Of a DNA stretch of 19,409 bases, positions 1-6,213 are shown piece after piece. Numbering within the stretch: the first letter of the stretch is position 1; every line of letters begins with the position of its first letter. The stretch is from DASZUC01 sp035547775 (GTDB lineage: Bacteria > Patescibacteriota > Saccharimonadia > Saccharimonadales > UBA4665), in contig DASZUC010000041.1 in assembly GCA_035547775.1 (NCBI GenBank), forward strand, positions 1 through 19,409. The letters run 5' to 3'. Under the pieces are notes generated by a model. The model was not told where the DNA came from, did no database searches, and saw only the letters and a program-made list of their open reading frames with translations. The position numbers were made by a program, and so were the translations under genes.

Positions 1-681
1 CCCTGTAGCGAATTTGACGAGAAAGGTGGGTACCAGATCGGCACTTTTTTGATACAAGGGGTTGTGCGAAATGATCAGATCGACTGGTACTCGCCCAATA
101 CTCACAGTGGTTGCCTTGCCTAAGTCCGAGTGCAGCGAAACCGAGCTAATCACATTGGCTGTGCCACTAAAACTGCCCGCCGCCTTGCCAATCACTTCTG
201 TTTGAGAGCTATCGGCTTTCATGCCTACACCAGCAATGGCCGAAATGGTGATGTAGTCACCGGTCTTGATTGGACCATTTTGGTTGCTGACCAGCACGCT
301 GTAGTGGCCGCTCGTGGCTACCAACACCTGCTGGACCGTAACATGTTCAGGCGTCAGCACTATAGTGGCGTTATTTGGTGGCACCACCACGCCCAGCAAG
401 GCTTTAATGTTGTCCGCTGGCAGAGGTGTCACGGTGTTCGGATCTTTATCCTTCAACTGCACAATCATGCCCGGCTGCACCGAGACATCGGCGTTGTAGC
501 TCTGGGTGACCGTACTTGTTAAGTCGGAGTTTTTGTTAGTGTTACTGGTTGTGTTGCCGCTCTTCTTGGCGGTACTAGTTGGCGTATTGGCAGTGGCCGC
601 TATGGCGGTGCTACTAATACACAGTGGCAACAGCAAACCCAGCCAGATCCGACCGGATATTCGGCGAAAGTGTACGCGCAT
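1..681 (-). CDS. Exported protein, N-terminal part (runs off left edge)
   Basis: A continuous frame of 227 codons reads from an ATG at 681 to the window edge without a stop. Residues 1-10 are basic (MRVHFRRISG), followed by a hydrophobic stretch (about 12-23) and an AIA-A cleavage-like site near residue 28, so this looks like a Sec signal peptide. Then comes a Thr/Ser/Asn/Lys-rich linker to about residue 55. The rest is a soluble beta-rich region with phrases such as GDYITISAIAGVGMKAD and IGRVPVDLIISHNPLYQKSA. I do not recognise a catalytic motif. The style resembles extracellular or surface proteins seen in Saccharibacteria-type genomes, but that is an impression. The gene starts 24 bases after the cysteine desulfurase stop, so it is probably cotranscribed with it; no Shine-Dalgarno is visible. 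The C-terminus is outside the window. Confidence 0.7.
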   Translation of the reverse strand, partial: MRVHFRRISGRIWLGLLLPLCISSTAIAATANTPTSTAKKSGNTTSNTNKNSDLTSTVTQSYNADVSVQPGMIVQLKDKDPNTVTPLPADNIKALLGVVVPPNNATIVLTPEHVTVQQVLVATSGHYSVLVSNQNGPIKTGDYITISAIAGVGMKADSSQTEVIGKAAGSFSGTANVISSVSLHSDLGKATTVSIGRVPVDLIISHNPLYQKSADLVPTFLVKFATG

Positions 682-704
682 ATCTAGCAGTATATCGCTT
701 TTGG

Positions 705-1853
705 TTATAAAGTGGTCAGTTTTTGTAGTGTGGCAATTGTCTGATTAATCATCTCAGCCGTGGTCTCGCGGCCCATAGTCAGGCGCAGGCTAGCGCGGGC
801 CGCCGCATCATCCAGCCCCATAGCATGCAAGACGTGTGACGACTCTTCATTACTGGCGCTACAAGCCGAACCCGCAGCCGCCAAGACGCCAGCTGCCTCC
901 AGCTGCAACAAGAGGCGTTCGTTATCGTAACCAGGCAGCGTCAGGTGGAGATTATTGGGTAAGCGCTGCTGTAAAGAGCCATTAACCACCGCCGTTGGTA
1001 ATTGAGTCTCGATGGCTTTTAAGGCCTGCTTTTGCAGCTCGGCTAGGCGGTTTATCTCATCGTGGCGACGCGTTTGAGCTTGCTCCAAAGCCTCAGCAAA
1101 TCCAATAATGGCTGGCACATTCTCGGTGCCGCTGCGTAATCCTTGCTCTTGGCCACCACCATCAATCAGCGGCTGCAGACGAACACCAGCCTTCACATAC
1201 AACGCCCCGCTTTGCTTGGGTCCATAGATTTTGCCGCCATTGAGGGTCAGCAAATCTACGCCTAAGCGCGCCGTATGCAGATCAAGGTAGTTCGTAGCTT
1301 GGCAAGCATCAGTATGTACATAGAGTGGTCGCTGATTGCCGGCCGCCAAGCGTTGTTGGCGCCGCTCTTGAACAAAACGGCTTACTTCTTTCAAGGGCTG
1401 AATGGTGCCGACTTCATTATTGGCGTACATGACGCTGACCAACACCGTATGCTCATCAATCTTCGTCGCCAAATCCTTAAGATTCAAACGACCATCGGGC
1501 CCAACCGCCACTTCACGACAATCGTAACGATGCGCCGGCTTGAGCACCGAGTCATGCTCAATCCCGCTCACCACTACATTGCCATCTGGAAATTGGCGCA
1601 ATACGCCATGAATGGCGATATTATTCGCTTCGGTACCACCAGCCGTGAAGATTACTTCAGCTGGCCGCGCACCTAACCAGTGAGCAACGCGCAAGCGAGC
1701 CGCAGCCACCGCTTGCCGCACTGTCACAGCCGGCTCATAGGTTGCCGATGGATTATAAAAGGCTGCACTAAAGTACGGCTCCATAGCCGCTTGTACTGTC
1801 GCGTCCAATGGCGTGGCCGCCGCATGGTCAAGATAGATAAAAGATTGAGCCAT
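705..1853 (-). CDS. iscS: Cysteine desulfurase, class V aminotransferase family (IscS/NifS-like)
   Basis: A PLP enzyme that removes sulfur from L-cysteine as an enzyme-bound persulfide for Fe-S clusters or tRNA thiolation; cytosolic. The length (382 aa) is normal. Visible motifs: LDHAAATPL (8-16), GGTEANN (72-78), IEH (98-100), YANNEVGTIQP (143-153), HTDACQ (180-185, Asp/Gln cofactor contacts), PLP lysine K208 in NGGKIYGPK, and the mobile catalytic-cysteine loop GSACSAS with C331. The residue before the PLP lysine is Gly rather than the His usual in IscS/NifS (SxHK). No IscU, SufU or MnmA gene is in the window, so the sulfur acceptor is unknown. A TATACT -10 at 1869-1864 ends 10 bases before the ATG. 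The family call is firm; the iscS symbol is by family only. Confidence 0.93.
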   Translation of the reverse strand: MAQSFIYLDHAAATPLDATVQAAMEPYFSAAFYNPSATYEPAVTVRQAVAAARLRVAHWLGARPAEVIFTAGGTEANNIAIHGVLRQFPDGNVVVSGIEHDSVLKPAHRYDCREVAVGPDGRLNLKDLATKIDEHTVLVSVMYANNEVGTIQPLKEVSRFVQERRQQRLAAGNQRPLYVHTDACQATNYLDLHTARLGVDLLTLNGGKIYGPKQSGALYVKAGVRLQPLIDGGGQEQGLRSGTENVPAIIGFAEALEQAQTRRHDEINRLAELQKQALKAIETQLPTAVVNGSLQQRLPNNLHLTLPGYDNERLLLQLEAAGVLAAAGSACSASNEESSHVLHAMGLDDAAARASLRLTMGRETTAEMINQTIATLQKLTTL

Positions 1854-1863
1854 AGCCTAGCCT

Positions 1864-1869
1864 AGTATA
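1864..1869 (-). promoter_or_regulatory. -10 element for the cysteine desulfurase gene
   Basis: On the minus strand TATACT ends 10 bases before the ATG at 1853, predicting a 5' leader of only about 3-4 nt. No convincing -35 was found 16-18 bases upstream. It lies in the 28-base gap after the preceding gene. Confidence 0.45.
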
Positions 1870-1881
1870 ACGGGTTCCTGC

Positions 1882-2256
1882 TTAGGCCGTGTGCAGTGTT
1901 TGGCGATAAAAAGCGCCAACACGTTGGCGATACAAACCAGCCGCTTGGTATAAATGGCGAGCTTCAGCAGCCGTCAGACGCTTGTAAGGCTGGCCGTTTT
2001 GGGACTTCAGAACACCGTTGGGCCAGACTTCATACCGAGTGGTGACTACTTGTTTTTGACCTGACTGATCGGTCCATTCTTCGTGCCACACCCAGGTGTG
2101 CTCGTCCAAGCAAAAAAACTGACGTTGGTGACCATTCGGCACAGGGCCAAACATCTGACCACCTAAAGCAGCCTCCTGGCGAATCAGGGTTCGTTCGCGC
2201 TCAGCCTGCTGCTCAGCGCCGTCGTTGCGCGGCAAAATCTTTGGTAATAAGTTCAT
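1882..2256 (-). CDS. Hypothetical protein, 124 aa
   Basis: I do not recognise a family. The protein is soluble with no signal peptide or membrane segment. It has a charged helical N-terminus (about 10-30), then an aromatic central part: QRQFFCLDEHTWVWHEEWTD at about 45-64, with a Trp/His cluster, and TRYEVWPNGVLKSQNG at about 73-88. It ends in a helical tail (LTAAEARHLYQAAGLY). The middle could be a small beta-sheet domain. Its ATG directly follows the TAG stop of the 90-aa gene (TAGATG), so the two are almost certainly translationally coupled. It lies in a tatD - 90 aa - 124 aa operon just ahead of the cysteine desulfurase. Function unknown. Confidence 0.75.
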   Translation of the reverse strand: MNLLPKILPRNDGAEQQAERERTLIRQEAALGGQMFGPVPNGHQRQFFCLDEHTWVWHEEWTDQSGQKQVVTTRYEVWPNGVLKSQNGQPYKRLTAAEARHLYQAAGLYRQRVGAFYRQTLHTA

Positions 2257-2529
2257 CTAGGCGGCCTCGATACGTCGATAAATATCCGCCAAGCGTTCAG
2301 CATCGGCTTGTTGCTGGCGAGCTGCAAAGTCAATTACATTGCCGGCCTGCGAGAAGGTTGATTCGGTTTCGGGCTGAATAGGACCAGTGGTGAGTTCCTG
2401 CTTGAACTCGTTGAGTAGGGCCCGCTGCATATTGGCAGGACCAGCTTGTTCGGCGATCCACAAACGGCGCTCCAAGAGTTCCTTGGGCGTCAGTAAACGT
2501 TCAGCTGATTGGTTATTCTTTGGTAGCAT
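2257..2529 (-). CDS. Hypothetical protein, 90 aa
   Basis: A small, charged, mostly helical soluble protein with no recognised motif. The N-terminal half is predicted helix (LTPKELLERRLWIAEQAG, then NMQRALLNEFKQEL) and the C-terminal half is Gln/Ala/Glu-rich helix. It starts 3 bases after the TatD stop codon and ends directly against the ATG of the 124-aa gene, so the three form one operon. The immediate coupling to the 124-aa gene suggests that the two products may act together, but nothing in the sequence names a function. Confidence 0.7.
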   Translation of the reverse strand: MLPKNNQSAERLLTPKELLERRLWIAEQAGPANMQRALLNEFKQELTTGPIQPETESTFSQAGNVIDFAARQQQADAERLADIYRRIEAA

Positions 2530-2532
2530 AAC

Positions 2533-3348
2533 TTACTTGAGGCCGAAGAGTGTTTGGGCGTTGTGAGTTGTGACCGCGGCTAGATGCTCGAGACTTTCAT
2601 CTCGCAGACTGGCCATAAACTCTGCAATAGTTCCCACACGTTTCGACTCATTTATGGTACCACGATAAGGGGTAGGTGTCAAGAAGGGAGCGTCGGTTTC
2701 TAGCAGTAGTTTTTGCAACGGAATTGTGCGATAGATCACATGTTGCGCCGGGTCCTTGGCAAAAGTGGCAATACCATTCACACCGATGTATAGACCACGT
2801 TCTAAGGCTTTATTAAGATTCTCGCGATTATCTGTAAAACTATGTAACACCCCGCGAATGCCTTGATAACTGTCGAAGATTGGCCAAAAGTCGTCAAAAG
2901 CCTCTCGGACGTGAAATATCAGGGGTAATTGGTATTCTAATGCTAGCTCAATTTGAGCCCGTAAAACCGGTATTTGGGCCGTTTTTGGCGAGTGATCATA
3001 GTAATAATCTAAACCGCATTCACCGACTGCTACCACTTTGGGCTTTGTCACCAGAGCTTTAAATTGCTCGAGTTTTGCTGGGTCCGCACTATAGTGCTGG
3101 GCTTCATGTGGGTGAAGACCAATCGACGCCCAACAGTTAGATTGACTTTGCACAAACTCAACCGCCAGTTGGCTATCGGCTAAATCGCAGCCCACACATA
3201 TCAGGCGCGTTACCCCTGCTTCAACTGCATTTTTAACCAATACTTGACGTGTTAAGTGTTTGTCTTTGGCCCAAATTTCACGCGTACTGCGCTCACCGGT
3301 TGTTAGCCCGGCAGATTGAATGTGACAGTGGGTGTCAACCAGCTCCAT
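2533..3348 (-). CDS. tatD: TatD family metal-dependent hydrolase (DNase)
   Basis: A TIM-barrel amidohydrolase-superfamily nuclease; TatD/YcfH-type proteins are DNases implicated in DNA repair or turnover, with two divalent metals. The length (271 aa) is normal. Visible motifs: VDTHCHIQ with metal ligands H7 and H9; GECGLDYYYD with E110; IFHVRE with H146; GVLHSFTD with H169; and LLLETDAPFLTP with D219, all in the family order. It is the first gene of a probable operon with the 90-aa and 124-aa unknowns. A minus-strand TACAAT at 3363-3358 lies 9 bases before the ATG, so it may have its own promoter with a leader of only 2-3 nt, although readthrough from metG is possible. TatD versus YcfH/YjjV subgroup cannot be decided from the sequence alone. 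Confidence 0.93.
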   Translation of the reverse strand: MELVDTHCHIQSAGLTTGERSTREIWAKDKHLTRQVLVKNAVEAGVTRLICVGCDLADSQLAVEFVQSQSNCWASIGLHPHEAQHYSADPAKLEQFKALVTKPKVVAVGECGLDYYYDHSPKTAQIPVLRAQIELALEYQLPLIFHVREAFDDFWPIFDSYQGIRGVLHSFTDNRENLNKALERGLYIGVNGIATFAKDPAQHVIYRTIPLQKLLLETDAPFLTPTPYRGTINESKRVGTIAEFMASLRDESLEHLAAVTTHNAQTLFGLK

Positions 3349-3357
3349 AGGTGATCT

Positions 3358-3363
3358 ATTGTA
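3358..3363 (-). promoter_or_regulatory. -10 element upstream of tatD
   Basis: TACAAT on the minus strand (5/6 match to the -10 consensus) ends 9 bases before the tatD ATG, predicting a transcript with a 2-3 nt leader. No clear -35 is present. Confidence 0.4.
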
Positions 3364-3394
3364 CGCTCGGCTACTTGCGACTGTCTAGGTGCTA

Positions 3395-3754
3395 CTAGGA
3401 GACTCGGCGAATTTGGATGTCGTCCGGACCATAACCTGTACCGGCTGGGTCAATAAGTTGCAGTCGATTACGAAGATCATCGGTTAAATTAGCGTGGAGG
3501 TGACGACGCTCTTCGGGCGGCAAGTGGAGCAAAACACCCTTCTCCAGCAGCTCCAGAAAAAAGCTCCCAAGCTGGCTTTCCATTCTTTGTAGGTCGGGGT
3601 CAGTTTCGACCATTGCTCGACGCTTGTCGAAGATACTTAGCGTTAGTTCAAAGGCATCGACCAACAACTCGTCGACTGCCTCAAATTCGGCAAATGATGG
3701 CTGGCGCTCAGGCTCAGCAAACAATTGGGGTGTAAGTTCAAAGATTTCCGCCAT
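3395..3754 (-). CDS. Hypothetical protein, 119 aa
   Basis: A small acidic soluble protein with no recognised family. It is mostly predicted alpha helix: EFEAVDELLVDAFELTLSIF at about 22-41, then LGSFFLELLEKGVLLHL at about 62-78, an ERRHLHANL segment and a short beta-like end (DDIQIRRVS). There are no Cys or catalytic-looking clusters. Its ATG lies 1 base after the metG TGA, and GGAGG inside the end of metG sits 9 bases before the ATG, a plausible Shine-Dalgarno. It is therefore read from the metG mRNA, and the tight link with metG is the only clue to a role. Confidence 0.72.
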   Translation of the reverse strand: MAEIFELTPQLFAEPERQPSFAEFEAVDELLVDAFELTLSIFDKRRAMVETDPDLQRMESQLGSFFLELLEKGVLLHLPPEERRHLHANLTDDLRNRLQLIDPAGTGYGPDDIQIRRVS

Positions 3755-3755
3755 G

Positions 3756-5207
3756 TCAGGCTTCCTCCACTTTCACTTCATCCTTCGGGAAAAGAGTGCC
3801 TTCCAGGGTTCGTACGATGCCTTCACTAAAAACGGCTTTAATTTTTTCTGCGGTGTCCGGCAGGAATGGCACCAGTAAGTCGGCAATTTCCACCAGTGCG
3901 CCGGCTTGGTAGGCCAGGACTTCGCGCAGATGTTCTTTGTCGTCACTTTTGGCGATTTCCCAGGGTTTTTCTTCGTCGATGTATTGATTTAGGCCACGGA
4001 CCTGCTCCCAAACTTCATCGAGAGCCCGATCAAATCTACAGTCAACCAGCGCAGCTTGGTATTGGGCGATATCATGTGCTGGGTCGGGCAAATCACCAAT
4101 TACGCCATCTTGATAGCGAGTAATCATGGCAGCAGTACGCTGGACGGCATTACCCAGCTCGTTGGCTAATTCATTATTGTAGGCCGCTGTCAGGCGCTCC
4201 CAACTGAAGTCGCCATCTTCATAAGATGGCACGTGACGTAGAAAATAATAGCGGAAAGCGTCAACACCGTATTTGTCGACAATATCCTTAGGGGCCACGA
4301 CGTTGCCGAGGGTTTTGCTCATTTTCTGGCCCTCGCTGGTAATAAAACCATGCACGTAGAGTTGCTTGGGCAAGTCAATGCCAAGACCCAGCAAAATTGC
4401 CGGCCAAACAGCCGCATGAAAACGAATAATGTCTTTGCCAATAATCTGAACATTCGCCGGCCAGAACTCCTTGAAGTCGTCGTTTTCTGGGTAACCTAGC
4501 ACCGTAATGTAATTCAGTAGTGCCTCGAACCAGACATACATAACCTGCTGGCTATCGCCCGGCACCGGAATGCCCCAGCTGATTTTACCTTTCGGGCGAC
4601 TGATGCTGATGTCGTCTAGGCCATCTTTGATGACTGCCACGATTTCGTTGCGACGAGTTTCGGGTACAATCACAAATTCACCAGCTTCAATGGCCTCGCG
4701 GATTTTTGGTCCGTATTGGCTCAGCTTAAAGAAATAATTCTCTTCCTCAATTTTTTCATAGGGGCGATTGTGGTTCGGGCAAACGCCATTGGTGGCCTTC
4801 ACTTCAGTTTCGGTGAAGAAAGCTTCGTCGCCGGTGCAGTACCAGCCTTCATAACTGCCCTTGTAAATATCTTTTTTGAGGGCTTTCCATACCAGTTGCG
4901 AGCGCTGTTCGTGGCCTTTGTCGGTGGTACGAATAAAGCGGTCGTTGCTGACGTTCAATAACTCTGTTAATTGACTAAAGCGTTCGCTAATCTGATCGGC
5001 GTAGGCCTTGGGAGTGAGCTTGAGTTCGCCAGCTTTTTCGGCAATTTTACCACCATGCTCGTCGGTGCCAGTACTAAAGATAACCTCATCGCCATGTTGG
5101 CGAGCGGCCCGTGCCAGAACATCTGCATACAACAGCTCCATAGCAAAGCCGATGTGCGGATCGGCGTTGACATAGGGAATAGACGTGGTGACGTAATACT
5201 TATTCAT
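3756..5207 (-). CDS. metG: Methionyl-tRNA synthetase
   Basis: Class I aminoacyl-tRNA synthetase that charges tRNA-Met; cytosolic. Visible: HIGF (18-21, the HIGH signature) after TTSIPYVNADP; GTDEHG (47-52); the connective-peptide region with WYCTGDEAFF (122-131) and CPNH (143-146), a reduced set of zinc ligands; EENYFFKLS; YVWFEALLNY (224-233); IGKDIIRFH (256-264); and KMSKT (295-299). At 483 aa it ends after the anticodon-binding helical domain and lacks the C-terminal tRNA-binding EMAP-like domain found in longer MetRS. The start is the first ATG; an extended -10 (TGCTATAAT) ends 7 bases before it, predicting a leaderless mRNA. That -10 overlaps the stop codon of the upstream NUDIX gene. 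The 119-aa gene follows 1 base after the stop. Confidence 0.97.
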   Translation of the reverse strand: MNKYYVTTSIPYVNADPHIGFAMELLYADVLARAARQHGDEVIFSTGTDEHGGKIAEKAGELKLTPKAYADQISERFSQLTELLNVSNDRFIRTTDKGHEQRSQLVWKALKKDIYKGSYEGWYCTGDEAFFTETEVKATNGVCPNHNRPYEKIEEENYFFKLSQYGPKIREAIEAGEFVIVPETRRNEIVAVIKDGLDDISISRPKGKISWGIPVPGDSQQVMYVWFEALLNYITVLGYPENDDFKEFWPANVQIIGKDIIRFHAAVWPAILLGLGIDLPKQLYVHGFITSEGQKMSKTLGNVVAPKDIVDKYGVDAFRYYFLRHVPSYEDGDFSWERLTAAYNNELANELGNAVQRTAAMITRYQDGVIGDLPDPAHDIAQYQAALVDCRFDRALDEVWEQVRGLNQYIDEEKPWEIAKSDDKEHLREVLAYQAGALVEIADLLVPFLPDTAEKIKAVFSEGIVRTLEGTLFPKDEVKVEEA

Positions 5208-5214
5208 TATCTTA

Positions 5215-5223
5215 ATTATAGCA
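5215..5223 (-). promoter_or_regulatory. Extended -10 promoter of metG (leaderless)
   Basis: On the minus strand TGC-TATAAT is a perfect extended -10. The hexamer (5220-5215) ends 7 bases before the metG ATG at 5207, so transcription should begin at or within one base of the start codon. The TAA stop of the NUDIX gene (5218-5216) is embedded in the hexamer. Confidence 0.7.
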
Positions 5224-5713
5224 GGGATTGCTGGCTAGGCTCAGAGGTAGCTACGAGGCTTATGCCAAGCTGTTCGGCCAGGCGGTCAATGAAAATCTGC
5301 TGGTTTTTGAATAATCGCTCTCTAGCTGTGGCCAGGTCAAACCAAGCAATCTTGTCATTTTCAGGAAATTCGATTTCCTGCCCTGAGCGTGGCGGCCATT
5401 GCATAACCACCAAACTCTTACAAACAAACTTGCTCACATCTAGATCTGCTTCAAAGGCCCAAATGTGATTCACTTTGTTGGTAGCCTTCGCCCCACCCAA
5501 GGAAACTGGCTCGTGCGGAGGTAAGGCAATGCCAATTTCTTCGTCGAATTCACGGTAAGCCGTGGCTAACAAGTCTTCTCCGTTATCTTGCTCGCCTTTG
5601 GGGATTGACCACTGGTTTTTCTTGGCCCACAGCGGACCACCAGGATGGCTGAGCAAGACCTCAACTTTTCCGACACGACGGCGATAAACTAATAAACCAG
5701 CAGCTTGAATCAT
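5216..5713 (-). CDS. NUDIX hydrolase (predicted NTP pyrophosphohydrolase)
   Basis: A NUDIX enzyme cleaving a nucleoside-diphosphate-linked substrate with Mg2+. The NUDIX box GX5EX7REUXEEXGU is complete at about residues 40-62 (GEQDNGE ... REFDEEIGI). The start AAGLLVYRRR, then LSHPGGPLWAKK and NHIWAFEADLD, resemble the COG4119-type predicted pyrophosphohydrolases; the substrate is unknown. I chose ATG 5713 (165 aa). The frame is open further upstream, but the extra 15 residues are simply tRNA-Val read as protein (LKSGVRVPPAPP). The start codon is separated from the tRNA CCA end by six T only, with no room for a Shine-Dalgarno, so translation probably depends on the tRNA transcript. The stop codon lies within the metG -10. 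Confidence 0.9.
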   Translation of the reverse strand: MIQAAGLLVYRRRVGKVEVLLSHPGGPLWAKKNQWSIPKGEQDNGEDLLATAYREFDEEIGIALPPHEPVSLGGAKATNKVNHIWAFEADLDVSKFVCKSLVVMQWPPRSGQEIEFPENDKIAWFDLATARERLFKNQQIFIDRLAEQLGISLVATSEPSQQSLL

Positions 5714-5719
5714 AAAAAA

Positions 5720-5796
5720 TGGTGGGGCTGGAGGGACTCGAACCCCCGACTTCAGCAATGTGAATGCTGCGCTCTAGCCAGCTGAGCTACAACCCC
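5720..5796 (-). tRNA. tRNA-Val (anticodon CAC)
   Basis: A complete cloverleaf on the minus strand, 77 nt with encoded CCA. Acceptor GGGGTTG/CAGCCCC has one G-T pair. D-arm AGCTCAGCTGGCTAGAGC; anticodon stem CAGCA/TGCTG with loop TTCACAT gives anticodon CAC (reads GUG, Val). The variable loop AAGTC and T-arm CGGGGGTTCGAGTCCCTCC with loop TTCGAGT are canonical. The discriminator A is followed by encoded CCA. A NUDIX ORF starts 6 bases downstream. Confidence 0.97.
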
Positions 5797-5813
5797 GTAC
5801 TTTTAACAGATTG

Positions 5814-5822
5814 ATTATACCA
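5814..5822 (-). promoter_or_regulatory. Extended -10 promoter of tRNA-Val
   Basis: On the minus strand TGG-TATAAT is a full-consensus extended -10; the hexamer is at 5819-5814. The predicted start near 5807 leaves about a 10-11 nt leader before the tRNA 5' end at 5796, to be removed by RNase P. No -35 match is seen at 17 bases. Confidence 0.65.
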
Positions 5823-5824
5823 CT

Positions 5825-6136
5825 TTAACTGATTTCGGCGGCAGTTTTGAAACGATCGTCAAGATCTTCAACTTTTGCGGCGAGACGTCGGATTTCACGA
5901 CTATGCACCCGTAAGGTGCTTTTAATACTAATTAGAGTGCTTGTTACTTCCCTAAACTGCATAGCTTGTTGGCTCTGGACATTCTTGATAAGGGCAACGT
6001 CTTGGCGAATGTCGGCCACTTCTTCGCGAATGATGGGACCTACTTCCTCTTGAATAATGGGTCGCATTTCTTCGCGAATGACTTGGCGTAAAAGCCGAGT
6101 ATATTGATCGTCGCTGAGATTTGTCATTAGCTTCAT
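5825..6136 (-). CDS. Small coiled-coil protein, 103 aa (or 100 aa)
   Basis: No family recognised. It is almost entirely charged helix: an N-terminal repeat IREEMRPIIQEEVGPIIREEV (about 20-40; the unit [IR]xEE[MV]xPII occurs twice), followed by heptad-like helix to the end (IRQDVALIKNVQ, LISIKSTLRVHSREIRRLAAKVEDLDDRF). It has no membrane segment and no Cys. It probably forms a coiled-coil oligomer; role unknown. The first ATG (6136) overlaps a TACAAT -10 at 6140-6135, while the fourth codon is a second ATG at 6127, 7 bases after that hexamer, the same spacing as metG. If that promoter is real, the true product starts at 6127 (MTNLSDDQY). The gene stands alone between the trehalase-family gene and tRNA-Val. 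Confidence 0.72.
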   Translation of the reverse strand: MKLMTNLSDDQYTRLLRQVIREEMRPIIQEEVGPIIREEVADIRQDVALIKNVQSQQAMQFREVTSTLISIKSTLRVHSREIRRLAAKVEDLDDRFKTAAEIS

Positions 6137-6140
6137 TGTA
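6135..6140 (-). promoter_or_regulatory. -10 element deciding the start of the coiled-coil gene
   Basis: Minus-strand TACAAT overlaps the first ATG of the ORF. A TTGCGT lies 18 bases upstream as a weak -35. The second ATG (6127) follows after 7 bases, so a leaderless transcript would favour that start. Confidence 0.4.
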
Positions 6141-6213
6141 GAGCCGGTCTTTCAACAAACGCAAAGAAAAGGCTGATTTTTTGGCCCAATTTAAGAATTA
6201 GTTAAGCTTTCGG

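Noticed and set aside
38..66. Possible frameshift in the left-edge gene near the G-run at 58-61
   Set aside because: Recounting the run as four G keeps a single open frame to the window edge.
130..748. Plus-strand ORFs opposite the left-edge gene
   Set aside because: They mirror the continuous minus-strand exported-protein frame, have no start signal and show non-protein-like composition.
1275..1865. Plus-strand ORFs inside the cysteine desulfurase gene
   Set aside because: Antisense shadows of a gene with complete conserved motifs.
5714..5758. N-terminal extension of the NUDIX ORF (15 residues)
   Set aside because: It is the tRNA-Val sequence read as protein; the mature gene must start at the ATG at 5713, where the NUDIX fold begins.
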